DNA of 42,743 nucleotides from positions 1 through 42,743 of the forward strand of contig JBFEKH010000011.1 of NCBI GenBank assembly GCA_041552775.1, read 5' to 3'. Below the pieces are notes generated by a model, which did no database searches, was not told the DNA's origin, and saw nothing but the letters and a program-made list of their open reading frames with translations. This document shows, in pieces, positions 17,350 through 24,671 of this stretch. This DNA comes from Allopontixanthobacter sp041552775 (GTDB lineage Bacteria > Pseudomonadota > Alphaproteobacteria > Sphingomonadales > Sphingomonadaceae). How positions within the stretch are numbered: the first letter of the stretch is position 1; each line of letters opens with the position of its first letter. Both the position numbers and the translations under genes were made by a program.

Positions 17350-18137
17350 TTTTCGACACTCACCCGGTAGGCATCGCGCAGCACTTGATAGGCGTCCTTG
17401 CGCCGCTGCGCTTCGGTGCTGCTGCGCCAGTCGGCCTCCACCTGATCGCGGATGTCCGCCAATTTCGGCGGTGTGCCGACAGTACGGGCCCGAAGGCGGA
17501 CCAGATGCCAGCCAAATCCGGACGCGACCGGGCCGGCCCAAAGTTGCGACACCTCAAGATCATCCAATGCTACCGTGAACGCTTGGCCAAGCCGCCCCTC
17601 CATCGAAGTCCGGCCTGAATTTTCGAATGACGCGGGAAGTGAGATCGGCTCACCCACCGGACGGCCGCCCTCCAGCGCGGCCTGCGCCGCGCCGCGTTCG
17701 GCAAAATACAGCTGGTCGAAACTGTAGCCCACATCAGGGGCGAAGCGTTCGGGATGGGCCGCTAGCCAGTCCGCCAGCGCCGCATCCGATACCGCCGCCG
17801 TTTCGGCCATGCTGGCGGCCAGATAATCCATCTTGTTCGAAAGCCGTTTGCGCACCACCGGATCATCCCGGTCGAGCCCGAGCCGGATCGCCTCGCGGTA
17901 AAGCACTTCTTCACGTAGGAAAGTCTCGACCATGTTGTTCAGCTCGGCATCGGTCGGCGGGCGCTGCATGGTGCGTTCCCACTGCAGCGCCATCGCAGCC
18001 CGGTCTTCGCGCGTAATCGTGATCGACCGGCTGGCAGGATCGGCAGGTTCGCCCACCCATCCGAAATACAGGAACAATATCGCCGCCGCCGCCAGAAAAT
18101 GGACGATCGGCTCGCGCATCCAACCGGGCAGCCGCAT
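17346..18137 (-). CDS. PpiC-like periplasmic peptidyl-prolyl isomerase/foldase
   Basis: This 263-residue protein has an N-terminal membrane anchor (FLAAAAILFLYFGWV) followed by a SurA/PpiC-like chaperone region. It resembles the parvulin foldases in REEVLYREAIRLGLDRDD (a hallmark helix), and in the C-terminal parvulin segment GPVASGFGWHLVRL. It would act at the periplasmic face of the inner membrane. Its ATG shares one base with the DUF3604 stop (TGATG), and its stop overlaps the HupE-like start, so the three proteins are probably made together. It may help fold the DUF3604 or HupE-like partner. That role is inference. Confidence 0.8.
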   Translation of the reverse strand: MRLPGWMREPIVHFLAAAAILFLYFGWVGEPADPASRSITITREDRAAMALQWERTMQRPPTDAELNNMVETFLREEVLYREAIRLGLDRDDPVVRKRLSNKMDYLAASMAETAAVSDAALADWLAAHPERFAPDVGYSFDQLYFAERGAAQAALEGGRPVGEPISLPASFENSGRTSMEGRLGQAFTVALDDLEVSQLWAGPVASGFGWHLVRLRARTVGTPPKLADIRDQVEADWRSSTEAQRRKDAYQVLRDAYRVSVEK

Positions 18138-20050
18138 CAGCTGGCTGGGCCGATCCAGATCGGCGAGCTATAGGCGCGTTCCTGCGCCACCGCATCGGCT
18201 ATTGCCTCCGGCGAGAGGGTCATCTCGAAACGCAAGGCATCGAACAATGGCCAGCGCGGGGTCGGGATTTCGAGCACCCTGACATAGTAGAATGCCCGCT
18301 GGCCCGCCCGGTAATCGGGATCGGTCCAGACCGTGCGCAATTCCGCTGCGCCGATCGAATTGGTGTAACTGGCTGACTTGCGGTCCACCGTATCGCCCAC
18401 TGCGGGCACCTTGCCGTTTACCTGGCGGCGTTTGTCGCTGTCCGACCAGGCCACGTCATAGATTTTTTCGCGGGTGGTGCCGTCCGCTTCGGTCCAACCC
18501 TTGATAATCTGCACCCGGTCGAGATGGGCACCGTCAGGGTCCTTCAGCGCAGACACCAGGAAACGCGGCGCCTTGCCGCTGTCCGCCAACTCGCCGCCCA
18601 TCGGTACGCCGGTCTTGTAACCCGCGCGCACCCAGTCCCCGTCAAACGCATTGTTGGCAAAATCGAACCCGCCGAAGAACCGCACCACCATGCGCGGGCC
18701 GGTGGTGGCATAGACCTCGCGCCGCATCATCGCGTCGAAGATCTCCGCCCGCGTATTGGCCCGCGCCCAGACTGCGGCGTATCCTCCCGCGAGGTAGTTC
18801 CAACCGAACCGGCCAACCCTTGTGCCAAGGTTCTGCGGCGCGTTGGCGCGTATTGCGCTGGGTTCATTTCCAGTATGTTTGCCGAAAAAATTGTCTTCGT
18901 CGCCGGTCGCCAGCGCGGTGTGGCTATCTGTCGATCCGATCATCCCGAACTTATACGGGTTCGCCCCGGTGCGTTCTTCGATCGAAAGGCCGCGCTTCAA
19001 TGCCTCGCGCAGATATTCGCCGGCAAGCATCGGATCGGTCTTGGAACGCGAAAGCGTGAGATTGCCAATCTCCCAACCTTTGATCCCGAAATCCGCAAAT
19101 TCATCGTTGGGCGAGAGGAACGGATGCGCTTCGCTGTCGCCCTTGATCTGCGTGACTTCCACCACCGGTTCATGCTGTGCACGCCGCCGCGCATACTCAG
19201 CGGACATTGGCCCGCCCCCGGCATCAGTCAGTTCGAACATCAGACCGTTGGACAGGTTGGAATTATGCGGAATGGCCAGAGCCTTGCCGCCCGTTGCCCG
19301 CTCATAAGCGTCCATATAGTCCCACAGGCCGCTCGGCGATGTCGTCAGGCCCGGATAGGGGAGAACCTTGGACGTGCGGTCAATCCCGTCGCGAAACATC
19401 ACCACGCGGTGGAGATTATTGCCGTCGGGTTGCAGCGTATATTCAAATCCGGCCAGCGGGGTGAATTTGCCCGGCTGGTAATAGCGGTCGAGCGTGCGGA
19501 GCTGCGCATTCCAGATATCGGTCGCGGCTTCTTTCTGCCGCACCGGGTCCAACATGGCCTTGGGCAAAGTCCCGGCGCCGGCCGCGCTGATCAGTTCTGC
19601 GGTCGCCCGGGTCGATTGCTCCGGCGATTCGTGCATCATGTCGTACCAGCGCAGCAGCGTTTCATCGCGGATCGCGATACGCGGCGCGTCATATATCCGC
19701 CGCATAACGCCGAGCCCGTCAGAATGATCGGCGATCACCAGGAAATCGAGCGGGCGGGCCAGCCTGGCCTTGATCCCGGTCGTGGATGTAACCTCGTCAC
19801 CGCGCGCAAATTTCAGCGCTTCTTCGGGGCCGAGCCGGACGCCAAAACCGAATGCGTCGATCGAATTGTCGGTGTGCAGGTGGGTGTCGCCCCACAGGAC
19901 AGTTTCCGGATATTCGGTCAGGGCAATCGCCGCCTCGGCTTTGGTGACTTCAGCGGGATCGGCAATTGGGGGACGGGAAAGCCAATAGGCGCCAGCACCC
20001 AGTACCACGGCGGCTGCACCGACCGATGCAATCAACTTGCCCTTGCCCAT
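18137..20050 (-). CDS. DUF3604 family PHP-like metallohydrolase, exported
   Basis: This protein of about 637 residues starts with a membrane-anchor or signal segment (LIASVGAAAVVLGAGAYWL), then the DUF3604 domain. Metal-ligand motifs are visible: WGDTHLHTDNS near residue 55, FLVIADHSDGLG near 105, and GSTDSHTALATGDED near 365. These resemble the PHP phosphoesterase superfamily. It probably acts in the periplasm, but the substrate is unknown. An earlier Met at 20065 or 20122 is possible; ATG 20050 has GGAGAGAG upstream. It heads a three-gene operon with the PpiC-like and HupE-like genes, an arrangement that recurs in marine and sphingomonad genomes as far as I recall. No function has been proven that I can cite. 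Confidence 0.82.
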   Translation of the reverse strand: MGKGKLIASVGAAAVVLGAGAYWLSRPPIADPAEVTKAEAAIALTEYPETVLWGDTHLHTDNSIDAFGFGVRLGPEEALKFARGDEVTSTTGIKARLARPLDFLVIADHSDGLGVMRRIYDAPRIAIRDETLLRWYDMMHESPEQSTRATAELISAAGAGTLPKAMLDPVRQKEAATDIWNAQLRTLDRYYQPGKFTPLAGFEYTLQPDGNNLHRVVMFRDGIDRTSKVLPYPGLTTSPSGLWDYMDAYERATGGKALAIPHNSNLSNGLMFELTDAGGGPMSAEYARRRAQHEPVVEVTQIKGDSEAHPFLSPNDEFADFGIKGWEIGNLTLSRSKTDPMLAGEYLREALKRGLSIEERTGANPYKFGMIGSTDSHTALATGDEDNFFGKHTGNEPSAIRANAPQNLGTRVGRFGWNYLAGGYAAVWARANTRAEIFDAMMRREVYATTGPRMVVRFFGGFDFANNAFDGDWVRAGYKTGVPMGGELADSGKAPRFLVSALKDPDGAHLDRVQIIKGWTEADGTTREKIYDVAWSDSDKRRQVNGKVPAVGDTVDRKSASYTNSIGAAELRTVWTDPDYRAGQRAFYYVRVLEIPTPRWPLFDALRFEMTLSPEAIADAVAQERAYSSPIWIGPAS

Positions 20051-20529
20051 TATGTCTCTCTCCATGCCGCCGATTTTCGAGCGTGCATGCGCAGCGTGCG
20101 GCACAAATGGGTTGCAGGTCAATACTGACCGGTAAGCAGTCAGCGGGAAAAATTAGCGCCAGGGTCCCTGCTTCGGTGTGGCGTTCCCACAGGAAATAGA
20201 TGCCCGATTTGTGATGGCCGGTCGCATCGCGGGAGGCCAATCGCCATTCTTCGAACGCCGGCTTGTCGCCGATCAGCATGCGTTCTTCCTGATCGCGATC
20301 CGGAGTTTCGATCAGCCGGACCGCCTGATAAATATCGCAATGCGATGACACCGGCGCGAACCGGCGCGGATGCATTTCGTCGACGGCCCATTACCGCAAG
20401 GGATGGTCGCCTGGCCTCAATTCGGTCCCCCCAATTGACTGTTGGGGAGCAGCATACATAGTTGGACGAAATTTGCATTTCGAATGTTTGCTTGGGGCAA
20501 ATTATGTCAGGATGCCCTGCCAGTCATGA
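20051..20529. other. Gene-poor stretch between DUF3604 and usp
   Basis: This 479-base gap holds a probable gene remnant on the minus strand (see 20100-20375). The rest, 20380-20529, is lower in GC than the surroundings and includes AAATTTGCATTTCGAATG near 20470, with no clear promoter or terminator that I can support. Confidence 0.4.
20100..20375 (-). pseudogene. Possible coding remnant upstream of DUF3604
   Basis: In one minus-strand frame from ATG 20375, codon choice looks genuinely coding: it includes a run reading YQAVRLIETPDRDQEERM and then GHHKSGIYFLWERHTEAG, with G or C at most third positions. The frame has no Shine-Dalgarno and runs into the DUF3604 start region, where the translation becomes Cys- and Arg-rich and is clearly out of phase. 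The open frame continues to 19950. I do not recognise the protein. It could be a fragment of a decayed gene or a short real protein. Confidence 0.3.
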
Positions 20530-21354
20530 TCAGTGGCCCAGCAACAGGGGCAGCGCAGGATCCTTCATCATCTGCCGGGTCACGCCGCCCAGCACGCGTT
20601 CCCGCAGCCGGGAATGGCCATAGGCGCCCATGACCAGGACCCCAGCCTTGCGAATGGTCGCCGCACTGCTTAGCTTTTCCGCGATCGAACTGCCGTCACC
20701 ATCTTTATGCGGAATGTCGATTATTTCCGCCTCGATGCCGTGGCGCGCAAGATATTCTGCGGCCGAAAGTGACGGCAGTGAATAGAGTCCCCCTTCCTTG
20801 GGTTCACGCACCACCAGGATATGAACTTCCGACGCCGCATGCAAAAATGGCATGCTGCCGACAATCGAATGGGCAGCTTCTGCCGAACCGTTCCAGGCAA
20901 TTGCCGCAGGCGCTTCGAACTGGAGGGGTTTGAGGGAGGGCGGCACCACCAACATCGGAGCACGCAGGGTGCCGATCAGGTCAGTCACCAGCCTTGATGG
21001 CGTGTCCTTGCTGCCAACAGGATTGCGCGCGCCCACCACAATAATATCGCCGAGGGGGGCATTTCTGGCGATCAGCCTGGTCGCGGCGCCTTCGCTGACC
21101 TGCCAATCGAATGGCACATCCTCGTTGGACAGGCGCGCTTCATATTCCTCTCGGACCTTCGCGGCCTGCTCAAGGAATTCGACCGCCATCTGGGCGGCCA
21201 GCGTGCCATAGAAATCGCCGGGAACACCGAATTCGAAAGGGATCGCCTGCAGGCAGGTCAAGTGCCCATTGAAATGTCGCGTCAGATCAAGCGCAGCCTG
21301 GAATCGGGCTTCGAGACAGTCATCTTCGTGGATATGCAAAATGATCGAGCGCAT
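20530..21354 (-). CDS. Tandem universal stress protein
   Basis: This protein of about 274 residues is built from two Usp-like domains, roughly residues 1-135 and 140-274. It begins MRSIILHIHEDDCLEARFQA. The second domain carries the ATP-binding signature VMGAYGHSRLRERVLGGVTR (G-2x-G-9x-G type). The first ends VVGARNPVGSKDTPSRLVTD, a weaker form. Tandem Usps of this kind are often induced by energy or oxygen stress. The frame is open to 21513, but the upstream residues look non-coding and the Met at 21354 starts a normal Usp strand. Its promoter region, shared with the divergent small gene, contains two opposed TACGCAAA words. It sits next to fixLJ. Confidence 0.85.
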   Translation of the reverse strand: MRSIILHIHEDDCLEARFQAALDLTRHFNGHLTCLQAIPFEFGVPGDFYGTLAAQMAVEFLEQAAKVREEYEARLSNEDVPFDWQVSEGAATRLIARNAPLGDIIVVGARNPVGSKDTPSRLVTDLIGTLRAPMLVVPPSLKPLQFEAPAAIAWNGSAEAAHSIVGSMPFLHAASEVHILVVREPKEGGLYSLPSLSAAEYLARHGIEAEIIDIPHKDGDGSSIAEKLSSAATIRKAGVLVMGAYGHSRLRERVLGGVTRQMMKDPALPLLLGH

Positions 21355-21440
21355 TGTTCTTCCTTCCCCTGAACGCCCAGCGCTGGTCTGGGTAATCAAC
21401 GACAAGCAAAGGAGAATAAGGCACGTGCAGGCGAGGTATC

Positions 21441-21479
21441 TACGCAAATACCCTGACCCCGATTCCGTAACTTTGCGTA
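21441..21479. promoter_or_regulatory. Inverted repeat TACGCAAA-N23-TTTGCGTA between usp and small gene
   Basis: TACGCAAA (21441-21448) and its exact reverse complement TTTGCGTA (21472-21479) are 31 bases apart start to start, close to three helical turns. The pair is in the gap between divergent usp and the 121-residue gene, so it could bind a dimeric regulator on one DNA face. TACGCAAA also occurs before the antiporter gene (5139) and before the SQR-like gene (26022). Confidence 0.45.
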
Positions 21480-21536
21480 TTCGCAACGGCCGCCGCCCAC
21501 GTGAGAATCGCATGCCTCAACTGGAGTGGTCAGGAC

Positions 21537-21902
21537 ATGAGCGAATGGTACATTGTAAAGCTCGAACTGGCCCGAACAGATGACTTCCCGCATGGGTCGC
21601 CCAGCCGGTCTTATCTGATCCGATTGCCGTTGGACGAAAGCGGCCTGATTGACGAAGCTGCCCGCGCAAAAAATCCGGCGCGCGCAACCGTGCGGCGTTT
21701 CTGGCCTAGTGAACCAGACCAGTCAGGCCATGTTCTGAAATCCGGGAAGGGCTGGGTGTTTTCCTATGTAGTGGGTCAAGATGATGATGCAAATATCTTC
21801 CAGATGGAAAATCATCCGATCCGGGTGGGAGAATATCTGGTGTTGACCGAAGCGGACGGTACGCCCCTTCCATTTCACGTGGTGAGCGCAGCGACGGTCT
21901 GA
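21537..21902 (+). CDS. Conserved hypothetical protein, 121 aa
   Basis: This small soluble protein of about 121 residues begins MSEWYIVKLELARTDDFPHG. It contains RSYLIRLPLDESGLIDEAA, RFWPSEPDQSGHV and GWVFSYVVGQDDD, with no membrane segment. I do not recognise a named domain. The start was taken at ATG 21537 because the 12 codons upstream (from 21501) lack homologous character. It lies between divergent usp and convergent fixJ and shares the TACGCAAA inverted-repeat region with usp, so it may belong to the same stress regulon. Function unknown. Confidence 0.65.
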   Translation: MSEWYIVKLELARTDDFPHGSPSRSYLIRLPLDESGLIDEAARAKNPARATVRRFWPSEPDQSGHVLKSGKGWVFSYVVGQDDDANIFQMENHPIRVGEYLVLTEADGTPLPFHVVSAATV

Positions 21903-21919
21903 ACCGCTGGCCGGGCGGA

Positions 21920-22537
21920 CTACTCGCCGTCGCCGAGACCCGCAGCGAAGGCAATGCGCAGCAAGTCTGACAGGGAATGCACGCCTACCTTCTGCATAAG
22001 ATTGGCGCGGTGAATCTCGACCGTGCGCGGGCTGATGCCAAGATCGTATCCAATGGTCTTGTTCGGATGGCCTTTGACGAGGCCTTGCAGCACATCCTGT
22101 TCCCGAGGGGTCAGGGCGTTGAGCAGCAACTGCGCTGCCTCGCGGCTTGCCTGCCGCCGGCCATCATCGGCCAGCCGGTGTCCCGCCTGTTGCAATGCGG
22201 TGACCATGGAAACTTTTTCGAACGGTTTTTCGATGAAGTCGGCGGCTCCGGCCTTCATTGCCTTGACCGCCATATCGATGTCGCCGTGGCCGGTCATGAT
22301 GATGACCGGGAAAGTCACCCCGCGCTCGTTGAGTTCCGCCTGGACCTGCAACCCGTCCTTTTCCGGCATTCTGATGTCGAGCAGGATCGATCCGGGATCC
22401 AGATGTTTCACTCGGGACAGAAATTGTACGCCGGATTCGAACGGCTGAACGTTGTAGCCGGACGTTTTCAACATGAATCCAATCGACCTGCGCACGCCGT
22501 CGTCATCGTCAACCAGATACACCGGAAATTCATTCAT
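21920..22537 (-). CDS. fixJ: FixJ-type response regulator
   Basis: This 205-residue two-component response regulator has a receiver domain (residues 1-120) with the acidic pocket VDDDD, phospho-acceptor Asp54 in LLDIRMPEKDG, and the Lys of IEKPFEK. A LuxR-type helix-turn-helix follows at about residues 140-200 (LTPREQDVLQGLVKG, NKTIGYDLGISPRTVEIHR). It is the FixJ/NarL layout and should bind DNA after phosphorylation by the adjacent kinase. The start at ATG 22537 has GCAGGAG before it and overlaps the fixL stop by 8 bases; an earlier in-frame start at 22555 is possible. It is the best candidate regulator of the shared 14-base elements in this window. Confidence 0.9.
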   Translation of the reverse strand: MNEFPVYLVDDDDGVRRSIGFMLKTSGYNVQPFESGVQFLSRVKHLDPGSILLDIRMPEKDGLQVQAELNERGVTFPVIIMTGHGDIDMAVKAMKAGAADFIEKPFEKVSMVTALQQAGHRLADDGRRQASREAAQLLLNALTPREQDVLQGLVKGHPNKTIGYDLGISPRTVEIHRANLMQKVGVHSLSDLLRIAFAAGLGDGE

Positions 22538-23684
22538 CGTCTGCTCCTGCGCCAATCAGGGTAAAGCAGAAATCCGTACCCCCCATTTCCGATGGCTTCG
22601 CCCAAATCTGTCCGTCATGGGCATTGATAATGGTCTGGCAAATCGACAGGCCCAGACCCATGCCGCTGGCCTTCGTGCTGACAAAGGGGTGGAATAATCG
22701 TTCCGCCACATGTTTGTCCAAACCGGGCCCGCTATCGCTGACTGTAATCTGCACCATGTCGGTGCCGTAGGGCTGGCTGCTGATCGTCAATTGCTTGATC
22801 GGACTGCTCTTCATCGCTTCCAGTGAGTTCCGGATCAAATTGTGCAGAACTTGCTGGATTTGGACAGAGTCCACCAGCACCCGGTCACAGTCAGGATCCA
22901 GAGCGACATCAAAATCGACATTACGGCCGTCACCATTGATCAGCGCAAGTGCGCTTGCTTCCTTCACCAGCCTGGTCAGGCTGGTGAATTCGCGGACGGC
23001 CTCGCCGCGCGAAATGAAATTTCTGAGCCGCTGCACGATTTGTCCGGCGCGGACGGTCTCTGCTGCAGATTCGCTGAGCGCCTCGCGAATATGACCTATG
23101 TTCTCGGGGCTGAGATCATCCAGCAGGTCCCGCGCAGTTTCTACATAATTGGTGATCGCGGTAAGTGGCTGGTTCAGTTCATGTGCGATCGAAGTCGCCA
23201 GCGTTCCCATGGCGGAAATACGCGAGACATGCGCTAGCTCTGCCTGGAGGGAAGACATCTGCTGTTCGGTATGGCGGCTGCTGGTCAGATCGCGAATAAA
23301 CCCCGCAAAGACTTTGCGGTCCCCAATGATTAACTCACCCACCGACAGATCCACCGGAAACGTCGACCCGTCACGGGCCCGTGCGGTGGTCACGCGGCCG
23401 ATGCCTATAATGCGCCGCTCGCCGGTTTCCAGATAGCGCGAGATATAGCGGTCATGGCGTTCCCGGTCGGGGGAGGGCATCAGCACGCTGATATTCTCCC
23501 CGATCAAATCGGCTTCGGCATAGCCGAACATCCGGGTTGCGCCTTGACTGAAGGACAGAATTTTCCCTTGGGCGTCGATCACGATCATCGCGTCGGGCAC
23601 CGTATCGATCAGAGCATGCAGGTCTTCCAGGCCGCCAAAATTATCGAGAGCGGCGGTGTCTGCGGTTGGTCCCCTGTTCTTCAA
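22530..23684 (-). CDS. fixL: FixL-type haem-PAS sensor histidine kinase
   Basis: This 384-residue soluble kinase has one PAS domain (about 20-140), a HisKA domain with phospho-acceptor His168 in SIAHELNQPLTAI, and an HATPase_c domain with N-box, DSGPGLDKH and GMGLGLSICQTI. The PAS domain reads RERHDRYISRYLETGERR then IIGIGR. In Bradyrhizobium FixL, haem binds His200 in RHDSYISRY, and Arg220 in HIIGIGR contacts O2; here they align with His77 and Arg97 at the same 20-residue spacing. This strongly suggests haem-based O2 sensing. No transmembrane segments are present. The start is TTG 23684, with GAGG upstream. It forms an operon with fixJ, and no nitrogenase genes are in the window. Confidence 0.88.
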   Translation of the reverse strand: MKNRGPTADTAALDNFGGLEDLHALIDTVPDAMIVIDAQGKILSFSQGATRMFGYAEADLIGENISVLMPSPDRERHDRYISRYLETGERRIIGIGRVTTARARDGSTFPVDLSVGELIIGDRKVFAGFIRDLTSSRHTEQQMSSLQAELAHVSRISAMGTLATSIAHELNQPLTAITNYVETARDLLDDLSPENIGHIREALSESAAETVRAGQIVQRLRNFISRGEAVREFTSLTRLVKEASALALINGDGRNVDFDVALDPDCDRVLVDSVQIQQVLHNLIRNSLEAMKSSPIKQLTISSQPYGTDMVQITVSDSGPGLDKHVAERLFHPFVSTKASGMGLGLSICQTIINAHDGQIWAKPSEMGGTDFCFTLIGAGADDE

Positions 23685-23848
23685 ATCGTTTACCTCGCTC
23701 CATAGATGCGGGTTGGCCGTCTGTTTTATATACTACATCGCGTCATTATTCACTCAACTTGAAGCCTGTCGATCTTGCCGAAGCATACGCCCAGTATTCG
23801 CGCGCATGAAAAGCCAACAATAAGGCCCCAGTACTGCTTACTCTCTAG

Positions 23849-23862
23849 GTACATCTCCCTAA
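23849..23862 (+). promoter_or_regulatory. Candidate FixJ-regulon element before hsp20
   Basis: GTACATCTCCCTAA is one base different from the copy before the COG2187 gene (8877-8890). It lies in the fixL-hsp20 divergent gap, 111 bases upstream of the hsp20 start, so it could act on either gene. An inverted repeat TACGGA-GGTT-TCCGTA lies 22 bases further toward hsp20. Confidence 0.5.
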
Positions 23863-23884
23863 CTGCATAGGGCGGGGCAAACTT

Positions 23885-23900
23885 TACGGAGGTTTCCGTA
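23885..23900. promoter_or_regulatory. Inverted repeat TACGGA-GGTT-TCCGTA upstream of hsp20
   Basis: The arms are perfect 6-bp complements separated by 4 bases, and they sit in the AT-richer promoter region of hsp20. TTACGGAA-like words also occur before acs (11214-11222) and in the usp region. The repeat could be a second operator for the heat-shock gene. No specific regulator can be named. Confidence 0.4.
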
Positions 23901-23973
23901 TCACGCGCAAATGCAGATTATCCTATCTCTCGATTCGACATCCACCCCCCCTTTTGAACCCTAGGAGATTCTC

Positions 23974-24489
23974 ATGAGCCAGCAGTCCCTTATTCGCCAG
24001 AAGCCCGAAGGTAAACGGCAACATCTCACCGATCACTTGATCGAACCGTTTTCGAAATTACGCGACGAGGTCGAGCATATTTTCGATGAATTCCCGGCCC
24101 GATTTCCTTCGCTTCAAAGCGCATCCAGATCAGCATTTTCGATGCCGATACCGGCTGTCGAAATGATCGAAAATGACCAGGCCTACAAGATTTCCGTCGA
24201 AGTACCGGGCATCGATATCGACGATATCGACCTGTCGGTTCAGCAGGACATGCTGGTCCTAAAAGGGGAAAAGCGCGAAGAACATTCGGAGAGCGACCGC
24301 TCGCATTCGAGTTCGGAGCGCACCTATGGCTGTTTCGAACGGCACATCACCCTGCCCGCCGATGCCGATGTCGAATCCATCAAGGCGAATGCCAAGAACG
24401 GTGTGCTGATGATCGACATTCCCCGTGACAAGGAAAACAAGCAATCTGCCCGCAGCATCCCGATCAATGATGCGGCCAAGACCAGCTGA
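23974..24489 (+). CDS. Hsp20/alpha-crystallin small heat-shock protein
   Basis: This 171-residue small heat-shock protein has an alpha-crystallin domain at about residues 55-160. It contains PAVEMIENDQAYKISVEVPG, VLKGEKREEHSESDRSHSSS, YGCFERHITLPADADVESIK and NGVLMIDIPRDKEN, and ends with the I-x-I-type tail SIPIND. It acts as an ATP-independent holdase. It follows AGGAG 6 bases before the ATG. It lies divergently from fixL with a 289-base gap that carries a shared 14-base element and an inverted repeat. Membership of the FixJ-linked set is inference from that element and from its position. Confidence 0.93.
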   Translation: MSQQSLIRQKPEGKRQHLTDHLIEPFSKLRDEVEHIFDEFPARFPSLQSASRSAFSMPIPAVEMIENDQAYKISVEVPGIDIDDIDLSVQQDMLVLKGEKREEHSESDRSHSSSERTYGCFERHITLPADADVESIKANAKNGVLMIDIPRDKENKQSARSIPINDAAKTS

Positions 24490-24495
24490 ACGTCT

Positions 24496-24540
24496 TTGCT
24501 GCCGGTCTACCTGACTCCCCCGCCGAGGGACCGGCAGCAA
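24496..24540 (+). terminator. Hairpin 1 downstream of hsp20
   Basis: TTGCTGCCGGTC and GACCGGCAGCAA form a perfect 12-bp inverted repeat with a 21-base loop, starting 7 bases after the hsp20 stop codon. There is no U-tract, so it may stabilise the mRNA 3' end rather than terminate by itself. Confidence 0.55.
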
Positions 24541-24545
24541 TCCTC

Positions 24546-24578
24546 GTAGGTGGATTATTGCGACCTGATCCCACCTAC
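24546..24578 (+). repeat. Hairpin 2 downstream of hsp20
   Basis: GTAGGTGG and CCACCTAC form an 8-bp inverted repeat with a 17-base loop. It lies between hairpin 1 and the strong terminator. Its function is unknown. Confidence 0.45.
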
Positions 24579-24581
24579 ATT

Positions 24582-24615
24582 CCACCCCGATCCAACGTGA
24601 TCGGGGTGGTTTTTT
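24582..24615 (+). terminator. Rho-independent terminator after hsp20
   Basis: CCACCCCGATC and GATCGGGGTGG form a perfect 11-bp stem with a 6-base loop (CAACGT), followed directly by six Ts. This is a textbook intrinsic terminator for hsp20. Confidence 0.85.
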
Positions 24616-24671
24616 ATGGAAGGACGGAACAGCGCTGCATCAGGAGATAGGGGGCTGGGTAAGGGCAGGCT

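Noticed and set aside
16010..17359. A 449-codon minus-strand frame over the ACP and HupE-like region
   Set aside because: It is an out-of-frame shadow with Arg-rich composition; the ACP and HupE-like proteins are better supported by motifs and overlaps.
18524..20128. A 534-codon frame on the plus strand over the DUF3604 gene
   Set aside because: It mirrors the real DUF3604 gene and is rich in Arg, His and Gly with no domain pattern.
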